Below, one piece after another: positions 1-7,861 of a stretch of 54,551 nt of DNA. Both the position numbers and the translations under genes were made by a program. How positions within the stretch are numbered: the stretch's first letter is position 1; each line of letters starts with the position of its first letter. This DNA is from Caldibacillus thermoamylovorans (GTDB lineage: Bacteria; Bacillota; Bacilli; Bacillales; Caldibacillaceae). The notes under the pieces are model-generated. The model was not told the origin of the DNA, did no database searches, and was given only the letters and a program-made list of their open reading frames with translations. The DNA lies in contig NZ_CCRF01000081.1 of NCBI RefSeq assembly GCF_000751775.1, positions 1-54,551 on the forward strand, given 5' to 3'.

Positions 1-177
1 ATGAAACAAGATATAACAGAAATGAAACAGGAGCAGCAACAAATTAAATTAGCCGTTCTTGAAACGAATGAACGGACAAAGGAAATTGCAGCGAAACAAG
101 ATGAACATGAGCAACTCATTCATTTATTAGGAATGAGATCCCTTAAACAGGAAGCAGAATTAAATCGGATGAAGTAA
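1..177 (+). CDS. Small coiled-coil protein (5' end at window edge)
   Basis: An open frame runs from the first base to a TAA at 175-177 and encodes 58 residues. The composition is charged and Gln/Glu/Lys-rich (MKQDITEMKQEQQQ at the start, then a heptad-like run), so a coiled coil is likely. There is no signal peptide or membrane segment. The window starts exactly on an ATG, so this may be the C-terminal part of a longer gene. A short hairpin with a T run follows directly. I do not recognise a family and no function is assigned. Confidence 0.55.
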   Translation: MKQDITEMKQEQQQIKLAVLETNERTKEIAAKQDEHEQLIHLLGMRSLKQEAELNRMK

Positions 178-200
178 TCGTCATTTGACGGTTTTTTTTG
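178..200 (+). terminator. Intrinsic terminator of the small coiled-coil gene
   Basis: A CGTCA/TGACG stem (179-190) with a two-base loop is followed by a long T run. It lies directly behind the stop codon at 175-177. Confidence 0.7.
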
Positions 201-218
201 TAGTTTTTATAGAGTTAA

Positions 219-710
219 TTATAAACCCATATACAAAATCTCCCCTGGTAGGCCATCAATTTCACATAACTTTTCTGATTGGAAGCCGCTGTTAATTAAT
301 ATTTTTCTAGAAGGAATATTTTTCGGATCGATTATGGCGGTTAACCTTTCTATGAAGTTATTTTTCGCTTTTTCGATTAATATTTTGGCAATCTCAGATC
401 CGTAGCCTTTCCCCCAATGTTCCGGAAGCAGCATATAGCCGAGTTCCGCTTCAGAGGTTTTTTCTTCATTTAAAATTAAACTTCCCAGCCCGATGAATTC
501 ATTTACATTGTTACTTGAATGGTAAACTTTAAAAGTACCAAATTGGTCAAATTTCTCATTTCTCCGTAATACCTTTGCAAAATTAACATATGCTTCTTCC
601 AATGGAATCGATCGTTCCGTAATCATCGCCATCACTGCTTCATTTGACACAAGCCTAAAATAATCATGAAAATCTGTCGCCATGAACTTTCTCAAAATTA
701 GGTTATACAC
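219..710 (-). CDS. GNAT family N-acetyltransferase (RimJ/RimL-like)
   Basis: This 163-residue protein has the GNAT fold pattern. A beta strand with ELGYMLLPEHWGKGYGSE forms the acetyl-CoA pyrophosphate-binding loop (the R/Q-x-x-G-x-G/A motif appears as WGKGYGS), followed by the C-terminal IPSRKILINSGF motif typical of RimJ/RimL-like enzymes. It should transfer an acetyl group from acetyl-CoA to an amine, but the substrate cannot be read from the sequence. The start is the GTG at 710, preceded by an AAGGGG Shine-Dalgarno about six bases away. The protein is soluble and appears monocistronic. Confidence 0.85.
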   Translation of the reverse strand: MYNLILRKFMATDFHDYFRLVSNEAVMAMITERSIPLEEAYVNFAKVLRRNEKFDQFGTFKVYHSSNNVNEFIGLGSLILNEEKTSEAELGYMLLPEHWGKGYGSEIAKILIEKAKNNFIERLTAIIDPKNIPSRKILINSGFQSEKLCEIDGLPGEILYMGL

Positions 711-805
711 TCCGGGCCCCCCTTATATTTTTACAACCATAATCATACCATTTAAAATAGACCTTATCAAAATGTTAGAGCATCTGCTTTCTTTTTAATA
801 AAAAT

Positions 806-1087
806 TTAGCCAATAAGACCTTTTATCAGTTCCGATAATCGGATCATTCCCTTTTCAAGATCTGCCAATGAGGCATAGGAATAAGACAACCGAAGATGCA
901 CTTGATCATTTTTGTCATAGATACTTCCGGGATTAATTAAAATGCCTTCCTGAAGGGCTAAATCAAATAGTTTTCTTGTGGATATACCGTCCCGCAATTC
1001 AAGCCAAATATAAAATCCGCCGGCAGGGATATTCCATGATGCAATGTCAGAAAAATACTTCGCTAATAATGCCAGTGCAAGATCCAT
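806..1087 (-). pseudogene. C-terminal fragment of a PLP-dependent (MocR/aminotransferase-type) protein
   Basis: The 93 residues match only the C-terminal small domain of fold-type I aminotransferases: the PAGGFYIWLEL strand, then LALQEGILINPGSIY, then HLRLSYSYASLADLEKGMIRLSEL. The large PLP-binding domain and the catalytic lysine are absent. The frame begins just downstream of the stop of the small membrane protein gene at 1093, which indicates a deletion with its junction near 1085-1092. A weak AGGA lies before the ATG. It is probably a non-functional remnant of a GntR/MocR regulator or aminotransferase. Confidence 0.8.
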
Positions 1088-1092
1088 GGTTC

Positions 1093-1257
1093 CTACTTAT
1101 TCAGTTTTTTCAGCAGCTCAATTATTTCTTCGTTTTGCTTGACCTGAATCTCACTGTTGATTTTAATTTCGCGAATCCAAATTAACATAAAAGCAATGAC
1201 GACCGGTATTACGATATACTTAATCACAAATGCAAAAGTCCCAAAAATACTTATCAT
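1093..1257 (-). CDS. Small single-span membrane protein
   Basis: The protein has about 54 residues: one N-terminal hydrophobic helix (FGTFAFVIKYIVIPVVIAFMLIWI) and then a charged tail of Lys/Glu/Asn heptads. The start at ATG 1257 is chosen because AAGGGTGG lies six bases upstream; an in-frame ATG at 1275 lies before that site. This topology is common among small Bacillus membrane proteins of unknown role. The remnant at 806-1087 begins right after it, so its original downstream neighbour is probably lost. Confidence 0.5.
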   Translation of the reverse strand: MISIFGTFAFVIKYIVIPVVIAFMLIWIREIKINSEIQVKQNEEIIELLKKLNK

Positions 1258-1489
1258 CATATTCCACCCTTTCATTTATTTTTACACAACTTCAACCTTT
1301 TGAAAATTAACGCCCAATCCTTTTCAGCATTCTAGTATAGAACCTTATCATTGATGGAACCAAACAAAACTCCTACCTTATATGAAAAATACGAATGACC
1401 AATAACAAAGTTTCACAACATGTTTAAAAAGTTTGTTATAACATTTTGAAAAAGAGCTTTTAGGTACAAACCATTTTTTATTAAATTTA

Positions 1490-1518
1490 TTGACAGAAAA
1501 TTATTTTCCATATATACT
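1490..1518 (+). promoter_or_regulatory. Sigma-A promoter of the GntR-ABC operon
   Basis: TTGACA at 1490-1495 and TATACT at 1513-1518 are separated by 17 bp, near consensus for SigA. The rest of the stretch from 1276 to 1489 shows nothing further. Confidence 0.85.
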
Positions 1519-1537
1519 TATATACATAGGTATATAA
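1518..1537 (+). promoter_or_regulatory. Palindromic operator, probably for the GntR/YtrA-type regulator
   Basis: TTATATAC-N4-GTATATAA is a perfect inverted repeat with 8-bp arms. It begins at the last base of the -10 box and covers the expected transcription start. A repressor bound there would block the promoter. YtrA-subfamily GntR proteins usually bind such sites in front of their own ABC operons. Confidence 0.7.
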
Positions 1538-1600
1538 CTATATTAGCAGTAAACTAATCATGGCATTGAAAAATCCCGGCAATTTAAGGTGGTGAAATGG

Positions 1601-1975
1601 GTGAATAACTTAGATAACAATAAGCCGATTTATTTACAAATACGGGAAAAAATTGAAGATCAAATCGTAACCGGCTTGCTGAAAGAAGGAGATCAAGCAC
1701 CTTCTACAAATCAGCTTGTGAATTTTTATAAAGTCAATCATGTTACGGTAGCAAAAGGTGTTAACCAGTTAGTGGATGAAGGAATCCTTTTTAAAAAGAG
1801 GGGTGTAGGGATGTTTGTTGCTGAAGGAGCGAAAGAAAAATTGATTCAACAACGGAAGGAAAAATTTATCGAAGACCATTTAATTAAATTAGTTGAAGAA
1901 GCTAATATTTTAGGAATTACCGAAGATGAGTTAATTGATTTAATAAAAAGAGTGAAGGGAAGGGGAATGAAGTGA
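1601..1975 (+). CDS. GntR family transcriptional regulator, YtrA subfamily
   Basis: The protein has an N-terminal winged helix with KPIYLQIREKIEDQI, then PSTNQLVNFYKVNHVTVAKGVNQLVDEGILFKKRGVGMFV, followed by a short (about 45-residue) C-terminal dimerisation tail. This size is typical of YtrA-type regulators, which lack a large effector domain. I place the start at GTG 1601, with AAGGTGG at 1586-1592; a longer frame from GTG 1589 would overlap that site. The gene overlaps the ATPase gene by 4 bp (GTGA) and is preceded by a palindromic operator, so autoregulation of the transporter operon is likely. Confidence 0.88.
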   Translation: MNNLDNNKPIYLQIREKIEDQIVTGLLKEGDQAPSTNQLVNFYKVNHVTVAKGVNQLVDEGILFKKRGVGMFVAEGAKEKLIQQRKEKFIEDHLIKLVEEANILGITEDELIDLIKRVKGRGMK

Positions 1976-2844
1976 ACAAATTTATAGAGGTTAATAACCT
2001 ATGCCTTTCATACAAAAACCAGCAAGTCATAAAAAATATCTCATTTTCATTAGAACAAGGGAAAATATATGGGTTAATAGGACGGAATGGAGCGGGAAAA
2101 ACCTCGCTTTTATCACTGCTTGCCTCTTTTAACCAACCGACAGCCGGGACAATTAAAATTGATGGCGAGGTTCCGTTTGAAAATGCACGGATTATGCAAG
2201 AGGTTGCCTTTATTTATGATCGTGACTTTAAAGATGAGAGCAGTCCAGTAAAAGAAATGTTTGATACATTAAAACGTTATCGACCAAATTTTGATGAAGA
2301 ATATGCAAAATATTTATTGGACCGTTTTGAACTACCGTTAAAAAAACCGGTTAATAAATTATCAAAAGGAAAGAAAGCGGCCTTAAATGTGACAATAGGG
2401 CTTTCCAGTCGGGCGCCAATTACGATATTTGACGAAGCTTATTTAGGAATGGATGCGCCAACAAGGACATTTTTTTACAAAGAATTATTAGAAGACCAAG
2501 CAAGGTATCCGAGAACGTTTATTTTATCTACTCATCTTGTGTCGGAAATGGATTATTTATTTGAAGAAGTCCTCATTATTCATCGTGGTGAGCTTGTTTT
2601 TCATGATGATTTTGAAACTTTAATATCAAGGGGAGCTGCCATTACGGGGGATTTTTCTAAAGTAGATCAATTTGTCCAAGGAAAGAAGAAATTAAGTGAA
2701 CAAACTTTAGGGCGGACAAAATCTGTTATGATATACGGAAATTTAACGGAAGAGGAAAAGGAAAAAGCTCGTTCCATTGGTTTGGATATCGGACCGGTAA
2801 ATTTACAAGATTTATTTATTTATCTAACGGAGGAGGGGAAATAA
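1972..2844 (+). CDS. ABC transporter ATP-binding protein
   Basis: This 290-residue ATPase has Walker A GRNGAGKT (near residue 38), a degenerate signature LSKGKKAAL (near 130), Walker B ITIFDEAYLGMD (near 148) and a switch His in ILSTHL. It resembles BcrA/YtrB-type ATPases that energise export of, or resistance to, cell-wall-active compounds. The start is a GTG inside the regulator's stop region (GTGA overlap), so translation is coupled. The permease follows without a gap. The substrate is unknown. Confidence 0.88.
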   Translation: MNKFIEVNNLCLSYKNQQVIKNISFSLEQGKIYGLIGRNGAGKTSLLSLLASFNQPTAGTIKIDGEVPFENARIMQEVAFIYDRDFKDESSPVKEMFDTLKRYRPNFDEEYAKYLLDRFELPLKKPVNKLSKGKKAALNVTIGLSSRAPITIFDEAYLGMDAPTRTFFYKELLEDQARYPRTFILSTHLVSEMDYLFEEVLIIHRGELVFHDDFETLISRGAAITGDFSKVDQFVQGKKKLSEQTLGRTKSVMIYGNLTEEEKEKARSIGLDIGPVNLQDLFIYLTEEGK

Positions 2845-3621
2845 ATGAAGAAAAAATCAATTCGAACGAAACTTGCTATCGATTTATTTACACTGCAAGG
2901 AAAATGGACAGTATGGTTTCTTAAAATCATGTTTGTCGTTTATATCGCTCATATTCTTTATCCATTAATACATAATGGGGAATCGGTAAGAGCGGTAGAT
3001 GATTTTTATGCGAGAAGTTACATTTTCGGTAATATTTATATGTTAGTTATCGGGATTATCACGTCAATCAGTTGTCTTCCCTATTACGTTCAAAATGGGA
3101 TTACGAGAAGGGACTATTTTTTCGGTGCAACGATAGGTACATTAGGATTAGCCATTATTATTCCACTCGTTGCATTAATCATTCATTTTCTTACAAAGGG
3201 AATGATTGATTGGACAAACTTGCCGATTGACTTAAAAGGACTAACGGAAGCCAGCGCTGCAGAAGAAGATCCATTCATTGCTCAAATGATTTTGGCAGTG
3301 ATTTATGCACCATCTGTGGTAGAAATAAGTGGTTTATCAATTCTAGTATTTACGGTAAATCTATTCTTTTATTATGTAATCGGTTGGATGATTGGGGCAG
3401 GGTTTTATCGATTTGGTGGCATAAAAGGTATGATGTTTATTGTCCTTGCCCTTGCGATTTTCTTAATAAATTCCGGTATTTGGGGAAACCCTGTACCCGC
3501 TTGGCTGCCAATTCCGGATTTAACCCTGTCCTTCTATGCAATCATTGGTACAGTTTCACTAATTTTCATTGTACTTGGAATTATTAGGCTGGTAACAAGA
3601 AATATGCGAATCAAATTATAA
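2845..3621 (+). CDS. ABC transporter permease (ABC-2 like)
   Basis: The protein has 258 residues and about six membrane segments, for example near residues 23-40, 65-85, 95-115, 170-195, 200-215 and 230-250. There is no extracellular domain beyond an acidic loop around residues 125-150. Its start abuts the ATPase stop, with GGAGGGG inside the ATPase end, so the two form a translationally coupled transporter under the GntR regulator. The family is diverse and no substrate can be inferred. Confidence 0.75.
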   Translation: MKKKSIRTKLAIDLFTLQGKWTVWFLKIMFVVYIAHILYPLIHNGESVRAVDDFYARSYIFGNIYMLVIGIITSISCLPYYVQNGITRRDYFFGATIGTLGLAIIIPLVALIIHFLTKGMIDWTNLPIDLKGLTEASAAEEDPFIAQMILAVIYAPSVVEISGLSILVFTVNLFFYYVIGWMIGAGFYRFGGIKGMMFIVLALAIFLINSGIWGNPVPAWLPIPDLTLSFYAIIGTVSLIFIVLGIIRLVTRNMRIKL

Positions 3622-3690
3622 GTGATATTGCTTGAAGGTACGTACCTGTTTCCCATGATTCAAAAGATGTCCCTTTCCCTTTAGTCGCTT

Positions 3691-3740
3691 AGAACCGCTA
3701 GCATTTTCGCCATTTTTGGCGTTAACGCTAGCGGTTCTTT
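3691..3740 (+). terminator. Strong nested-hairpin terminator between convergent genes
   Basis: A perfect 12-bp stem (3691-3702 with 3727-3738) encloses a second small hairpin (CGCCA/TGGCG). T-rich sequence follows on the plus strand. It separates the ABC operon from the convergent LysE gene and may stop transcription from both sides. Confidence 0.8.
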
Positions 3741-3766
3741 CCATCAATTTATGATCATAGAACTTT

Positions 3767-4401
3767 CTATCCTATCTCAAAGACACTTTTAAAAAATTCA
3801 ACAGCAAAATAAACGGCAAAACCAATTAACAGAAACCCAGCGGTAACAGAAATCCACTTTATGATCGTCCGATTTAAGAAGACTCGTGTTTTTGCGATAA
3901 TCGTCATTAAGATTAAATCATGCATTAAGATACCTGCCAAAATTCCAGCTGCGACCACAAAAAACCGGAATTTCCAGTTGACTTAAAAGAGTTTGCCAAT
4001 ACGGTTCCAAAAACTCCAAGCCAAAATACGACACTTCCCGGTGAGATGGCAACAACAAATCCGTTTAAATAGGATGACTTTAATGATTTCTCCGGTTTCT
4101 CATGTCCCAAGTGAATGTCTTTTTCAGCATTTTTTATACTGTCCCACCCGATAAAAAATAAAAAGAGACTTCCTATTAGCCACATCAAGCTTTGGACAAC
4201 AGGCAAGGATAAAATTGGTGCAAGCCCAAAATACAGTAACATAATTAATATAAAATCGACCGTCATCCCGCCCAAACCGACAAACCAACCATGCAAAAAG
4301 CCATTTTTTAACCCCTGCTTTGTCATTTCAATCGTAATCGCTCCAACGGGCAAAGCAATGGATAACCCTAAAAATACATATGTAAAGAAAAGAGAAACCA
4401 T
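3767..4401 (-). pseudogene. LysE/RhtB family amino acid exporter, frameshifted
   Basis: Two overlapping frames together make one protein of about 210 residues. The first (4401 to about 3965) carries the LysE start FTYVFLGLSIALPVGAI, membrane helices and the SPGSVVFWLGVFG motif. The second (about 3958 to 3767) carries the last two helices (VVAAGILAGILMHDLILM and ISVTAGFLLIGFAVYF). The frame changes at a run of six A (3959-3964 on the plus strand), so a one-base indel there restores a full-length exporter. The gene is divergent from the MocR regulator at 4695, a pairing often seen for MocR-controlled exporters. It may be a true pseudogene, a slippage-prone switch or a sequencing error. Confidence 0.8.
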
Positions 4402-4630
4402 GATTTTCCTCCTTGTTAGTGGATTTCAAATGATATTAAGAAAGCTGTGAAGAAGGGGTTCCCCTTGCTAATTGATGTCATACTGCTTCCATTTCAATTG
4501 TTTGGCCCCCATTTTATAAAAAAACCTTTGTGCGACATATCTATATCAAGGCAAAATAATGTCATAAAGCCACAAGCTTTCTCATTTCATCCACCCCTTT
4601 ATCATGTTATAATCTATCATAATCACAAAT

Positions 4631-4674
4631 TGACCCTAGTAAAAGGGACAATTTTTTATAATTATATAGGGACA
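4631..4674 (+). promoter_or_regulatory. Candidate MocR operator: direct repeats plus an inverted half-site
   Basis: AGGGACA occurs at 4644-4650 and again at 4668-4674, a 24-bp offset. An inverted near-copy TGACCCT lies at 4631-4637. The cluster sits between the MocR gene and the divergent exporter gene. GabR/PdxR-type MocR proteins typically bind paired direct repeats, so this is a plausible autoregulatory and exporter-control site. Confidence 0.5.
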
Positions 4675-4694
4675 GATATTTTGGAGGGATCAAA

Positions 4695-6149
4695 ATGTTT
4701 GAAATAACCCCGAATTTGAATCCAAATGACCAAACACCACTTTACATACAGCTTTACCAATACTTATTAAAAGAAATTGAAACAGGAAGAATCCCTCAAG
4801 GAACACGATTGCCGTCCATCCGCAAATTGGCCGACCATTTGGGAATTGGCAAAAATACGGTTGACGCCGCTTACCAACAACTGATTGCAGAAGGGTTTAT
4901 CCTTAGTAAACCGAAAAGTGGGTTGTACGTCGCCGAATTTGATGAACAATTTTTTACGCCATCCCAAGATTCCGGCTCCCAATTTTCTTGTTTGGAAGCA
5001 GTTCAACCTTTGGAATCAAATTACCCCTTTGATTTTCGACACGGACACATCGACAAAGATCATTTTCCAGTTACCATTTGGAGGAAATTAACCAATCAAG
5101 TCTTGTATGATCAAGCAATTTTTTCATATGGAGACAGACAAGGCGAACCTGAACTGCGGGTGGAATTAGCAAAATATTTGTACCAATCAAGGGGTGTTTC
5201 CTGTTTACCGGAGCAAATTATTATTGGCGGCGGCATCCAGCAACTACTCAGCTTACTTTGTTTCATAATCAAATTAGAGAATCCGGAATGTGATGGTAAG
5301 AAGTCCGGTCAACAGCAATTAAACCATTATGGAAATGTTGCAGTTGAAAATCCGGGATATGATGGTGCAAGAGAAGTTTTTCGTCAGCACGGTTTTTCAA
5401 TCATACCAATAGAACTAAATACTGGTGGAATAGATTTAAAAAAATTAGCTAAAAGCAATGCCCGTATCGTTTATGTTACGCCATCCCATCAATTTCCAAT
5501 GGGAATGATTATGCCGATTGCGAATCGAATGAAACTAATCCAATGGGCCGACCGCGTAGACGGATACATCATTGAAGATGATTATGACAGTGAGTTTCGA
5601 TATAAAGGTAAACCCATTCCTACTTTGCAAGGAATTGACTCGTTTGGTAAGGTCATTTATTTGGGAACTTTTTCTAAAGCATTATTACCTTCCATTCGAT
5701 TGGCATATATGGTTTTACCGGAGCAACTTCTCAAAAGCTTTCAAACAAATTTTCAATCCTATGAGCAACCTGTTTCGAAAATTTTGCAAAAAACGGTTGC
5801 CTTATTTATGCAAGAAGGTTATTGGCAAAAACATTTGCGAAGAATGAGGCATATTTACCAGAAAAAGCATGAAACCTTGCACCAGTCCATTCGCAAATTT
5901 ATGGGCGAAAATGTAAAGATCATTGGCGAGGAATCCGGCCTACATTTACTCATAGAAGTGAAAAATGGGGATACCGAGGATACGTTAATTGAAAAAGCAA
6001 AATCCTCGGGGGTAAAGATATATCCGACAGCTAAGTACTGGATGAATCAAAATCAGGCAAAAGACCCTCTATTATTGGTCGGGTTCGGCGGTTTAAGTGA
6101 AACAGAAATTACCGAGGGAATCAGGCGATTGAGTGAGTCTTGGTTTTAG
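4695..6149 (+). CDS. MocR/PdxR-family GntR regulator with aminotransferase domain
   Basis: The 484 residues split into an N-terminal GntR winged helix (about 10-85; PLYIQLYQYLLKEIETG, then LPSIRKLADHLGIGKNTV) and a fold-type I aminotransferase domain (about 110-484). The PLP-binding lysine lies in GTFSKALLPSIR and the aspartate region in IIEDDYDSEFR. Such proteins sense PLP or a PLP-amine adduct and regulate a neighbouring gene rather than act as transaminases. The ATG follows GGAGGGATCAAA. The divergent LysE-like gene is the likely target, although that gene is frameshifted here. Confidence 0.88.
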   Translation: MFEITPNLNPNDQTPLYIQLYQYLLKEIETGRIPQGTRLPSIRKLADHLGIGKNTVDAAYQQLIAEGFILSKPKSGLYVAEFDEQFFTPSQDSGSQFSCLEAVQPLESNYPFDFRHGHIDKDHFPVTIWRKLTNQVLYDQAIFSYGDRQGEPELRVELAKYLYQSRGVSCLPEQIIIGGGIQQLLSLLCFIIKLENPECDGKKSGQQQLNHYGNVAVENPGYDGAREVFRQHGFSIIPIELNTGGIDLKKLAKSNARIVYVTPSHQFPMGMIMPIANRMKLIQWADRVDGYIIEDDYDSEFRYKGKPIPTLQGIDSFGKVIYLGTFSKALLPSIRLAYMVLPEQLLKSFQTNFQSYEQPVSKILQKTVALFMQEGYWQKHLRRMRHIYQKKHETLHQSIRKFMGENVKIIGEESGLHLLIEVKNGDTEDTLIEKAKSSGVKIYPTAKYWMNQNQAKDPLLLVGFGGLSETEITEGIRRLSESWF

Positions 6150-6316
6150 GAAGAAAATTGCATGGAACCCACTTAAGTGGCGAAAAAAACCGGTCGTCAA
6201 AAAGAAGGTGTTCTGTTGCAAAGCCGCCATGACCACGTTCATTAGTCCAAGCGCCTGCCAAAAAATGAACCGACAGTTTTTTTACCGTGTTTTATTTACT
6301 GTTATGTCGGTTTTAT

Positions 6317-6370
6317 GACAAGTTTTATAGATGATATGTAAAGTTTTATATTCTTTTTGACAAGTTTTAT
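6317..6370 (+). promoter_or_regulatory. Three 12-bp direct repeats with exact 21-bp spacing
   Basis: GACAAGTTTTAT (6317-6328), GTAAAGTTTTAT (6338-6349) and GACAAGTTTTAT (6359-6370) recur every 21 bp, two helical turns, so all face the same side of the DNA. They lie just upstream of the promoter of the membrane protein/XRE pair. They are probably binding sites for the XRE regulator at 6752. Confidence 0.65.
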
Positions 6371-6400
6371 TTGCATTTTTTTAATTTTATGTAGTATACT
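6371..6400 (+). promoter_or_regulatory. Promoter of the small membrane protein/XRE pair
   Basis: TTGCAT (6371-6376) and TATACT (6395-6400) are 18 bp apart. The box directly follows the third 21-bp-phased repeat, and the gene starts 28 bp downstream. Confidence 0.6.
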
Positions 6401-6428
6401 TTATTCATAAAAGAAAGGTGGAGTTGTC

Positions 6429-6746
6429 ATGGAAAAAGAAGAAATTTTAGAAAAAAGCCGACGAGAAAATCGTGATATGGATGAAAGAGAACAGAAAATT
6501 GATGATGATTCTGTCTATCATGGAATGTTGGGGATTTTTGTATTAGTATTTTTCTACCTTTTCTTTAAAATGTTCACGAATCAACCCGTAACAGATATGC
6601 TCTCAATTTTGACAGCCAATCTAACAATTACTTCTTATTACAAGTATAAAAAAATACCAGACAAAAAGTTTTTTCTAATTAATACAATAATCGGAGCTAT
6701 CTTAACAGTCGGATTCATCATCACTTATGTAATTGGGGTGATTTAA
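6429..6746 (+). CDS. Small membrane protein of the DUF6442 type, partner of an XRE regulator
   Basis: The protein has 105 residues: a strongly charged N-terminal third (KSRRENRDMDEREQKI) and three hydrophobic helices (about 35-52, 58-75 and 82-103). Proteins of this layout commonly sit in front of a short HTH gene in Firmicutes, and the XRE gene begins only five bases after this stop. The RBS is AAAGGTGG before the ATG. The role is unknown; the pair may be a regulator with a membrane-bound modulator. Confidence 0.75.
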   Translation: MEKEEILEKSRRENRDMDEREQKIDDDSVYHGMLGIFVLVFFYLFFKMFTNQPVTDMLSILTANLTITSYYKYKKIPDKKFFLINTIIGAILTVGFIITYVIGVI

Positions 6747-6751
6747 AAGAA

Positions 6752-6961
6752 ATGAATGAACATTTGGTTTTAAAGAATAGGTTAAGAGTTGCAAGAGCAG
6801 AAAAAAAATTATCGCAAGGAGATTTGGCTAAGATGGTCGGTGTATCTCGGCAAACCATTAGTGCAATCGAAACCGGTCAATTTAATCCCACAGCAAAATT
6901 AGCGCTAATCTTATGTATTGCACTGGATAAAAAATTTGAAGACCTGTTTTATTTTGATTAG
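6752..6961 (+). CDS. XRE-family HTH regulator (short, YozG/Cro-like)
   Basis: The 69 residues form one HTH_3 domain: LKNRLRVARAEKKLSQGDLAKMVGVSRQTISAIETGQ, then NPTAKLALILCIALDKKFEDLFYF. The recognition helix is SRQTISAIE. There is no effector domain. It is translated right after the membrane protein (5-bp gap), so the two are co-expressed. The 21-bp-phased repeats ahead of the operon are its likely operator. Confidence 0.85.
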   Translation: MNEHLVLKNRLRVARAEKKLSQGDLAKMVGVSRQTISAIETGQFNPTAKLALILCIALDKKFEDLFYFD

Positions 6962-7024
6962 TAATATAAAAGACGATTGGCACTTAAAAGATTATTTTTC
7001 TAAAAAACTCACAAAACGGGCATT

Positions 7025-7493
7025 TTATTGGACAGTTTTGAATGATTGACTTTATATTTTGTCCATTAGGGCCGGTCTATTGGACAGTTTTTGCTTGTTG
7101 ACTTCAAGTTTTGTCCATTAGGGCCGGTCTATTGGACAGTTTTTGCTGGTTGACTTCAAGTTTTGTCCATTAGGGCCGGTCTATTGGACAGTTTTTGCTG
7201 GTTGACTTCAAGTTTTGTCCATTAGAGCCCGTCTATTGGACAGTTTTTGCTGGTTGACTTCAAGTTTTGTCCATTAGAACCGGTATATTAGACAGTTTTT
7301 GCTGGTTAACCTTGCATTTTGTCCATTAGAACCAGTTTATTGGACAATTTTGAATGCTTGACTTTATTTTTTGTCCATTAGAGCCGGTTTTTTGGACAGT
7401 TTTAACTGGTTGGCTTCTTATTTTGTCCATTAGAGCCCGTCTATTGGACAGTTTTATCTGCTTGACCTCATATTTTGTCCATTAGAGCCGGTT
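7025..7493. repeat. Nine tandem 52-bp repeats with internal TGGACA/TGTCCA inverted repeat
   Basis: GGACA-containing units begin at 7030 and recur at exactly 52-bp steps (7082, 7134, 7186, 7238, 7290, 7342, 7394, 7446). Each unit carries TTGGACAG on the left and TTGTCCATTAG on the right, able to pair over about 25 bases, then a short (A/G)GCC(C/G)GTCTA-like linker. Units differ by scattered substitutions, mostly in the interior and at the outer copies. There is no open frame and no unique spacers, so this is not CRISPR. The period is the same as in the array at 37141. Confidence 0.9.
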
Positions 7494-7521
7494 TAGACGA
7501 GAGCTGAGCCGTAGTCAGCGA

Positions 7522-7682
7522 AAATACATTTTCGCTTGCGAGGTAATGCTACCGAAGCTTCTCTAGTTCACCGGAAAAATATAAAATTTTTTCGGCTGCG
7601 ATGTATTCCCGCGAAGATTTCCTTGTGCACTTATGCGTTGGGAAAGTAGAAATTGAAAAATTTATACTTTCCTGCTATTAGC
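7522..7682. repeat. Three successive hairpins joined by related linkers
   Basis: Hairpin 1 is GCGAAAAT/ATTTTCGC (from about 7527), hairpin 2 is CCGGAAAAA/TTTTTTCGG (7572-7595), and hairpin 3 is GGAAAGTA/TACTTTCC (7641-7672). The linkers after hairpins 1 and 2 resemble each other (TGCGAGGTAATGC and TGCGATGTATTCC, then CGAAG and a CAC end). The last module (7627-7682) has a near-identical inverted copy at 13531-13582. It looks like a dispersed modular repeat family. Confidence 0.7.
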
Positions 7683-7753
7683 TAACAAAAAATTCGAATT
7701 TTCCTTTATAATAAAATGTATATTATCGGAATGGTTAGCCCAAATAGTTTCGA

Positions 7754-7773
7754 TTGCTAAAAAACTTTAGCAA
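7754..7773. promoter_or_regulatory. 20-bp palindrome upstream of the EamA leader
   Basis: TTGCTAAA-AAAC-TTTAGCAA has perfect 8-bp arms. It lies about 90 bp upstream of the leader peptide and could be an operator or a small RNA hairpin. I see no clear promoter attached to it. Confidence 0.4.
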
Positions 7774-7861
7774 AGAGCACAACATTATGTTTCTAGCAAA
7801 TAATTAATGCCATCTTTTTTGGTGCTAATCTTGTCTTTAGATGAACCGGGGGTGATTTCGA

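Noticed and set aside
4447-4707. 86-residue ORF ahead of the MocR gene
   Set aside because: It runs through the promoter/operator region and overlaps the well-supported MocR start.
6133-6318. 61-residue ORF behind the MocR gene
   Set aside because: It overlaps the MocR 3' end, lacks an RBS and has no recognisable protein pattern.
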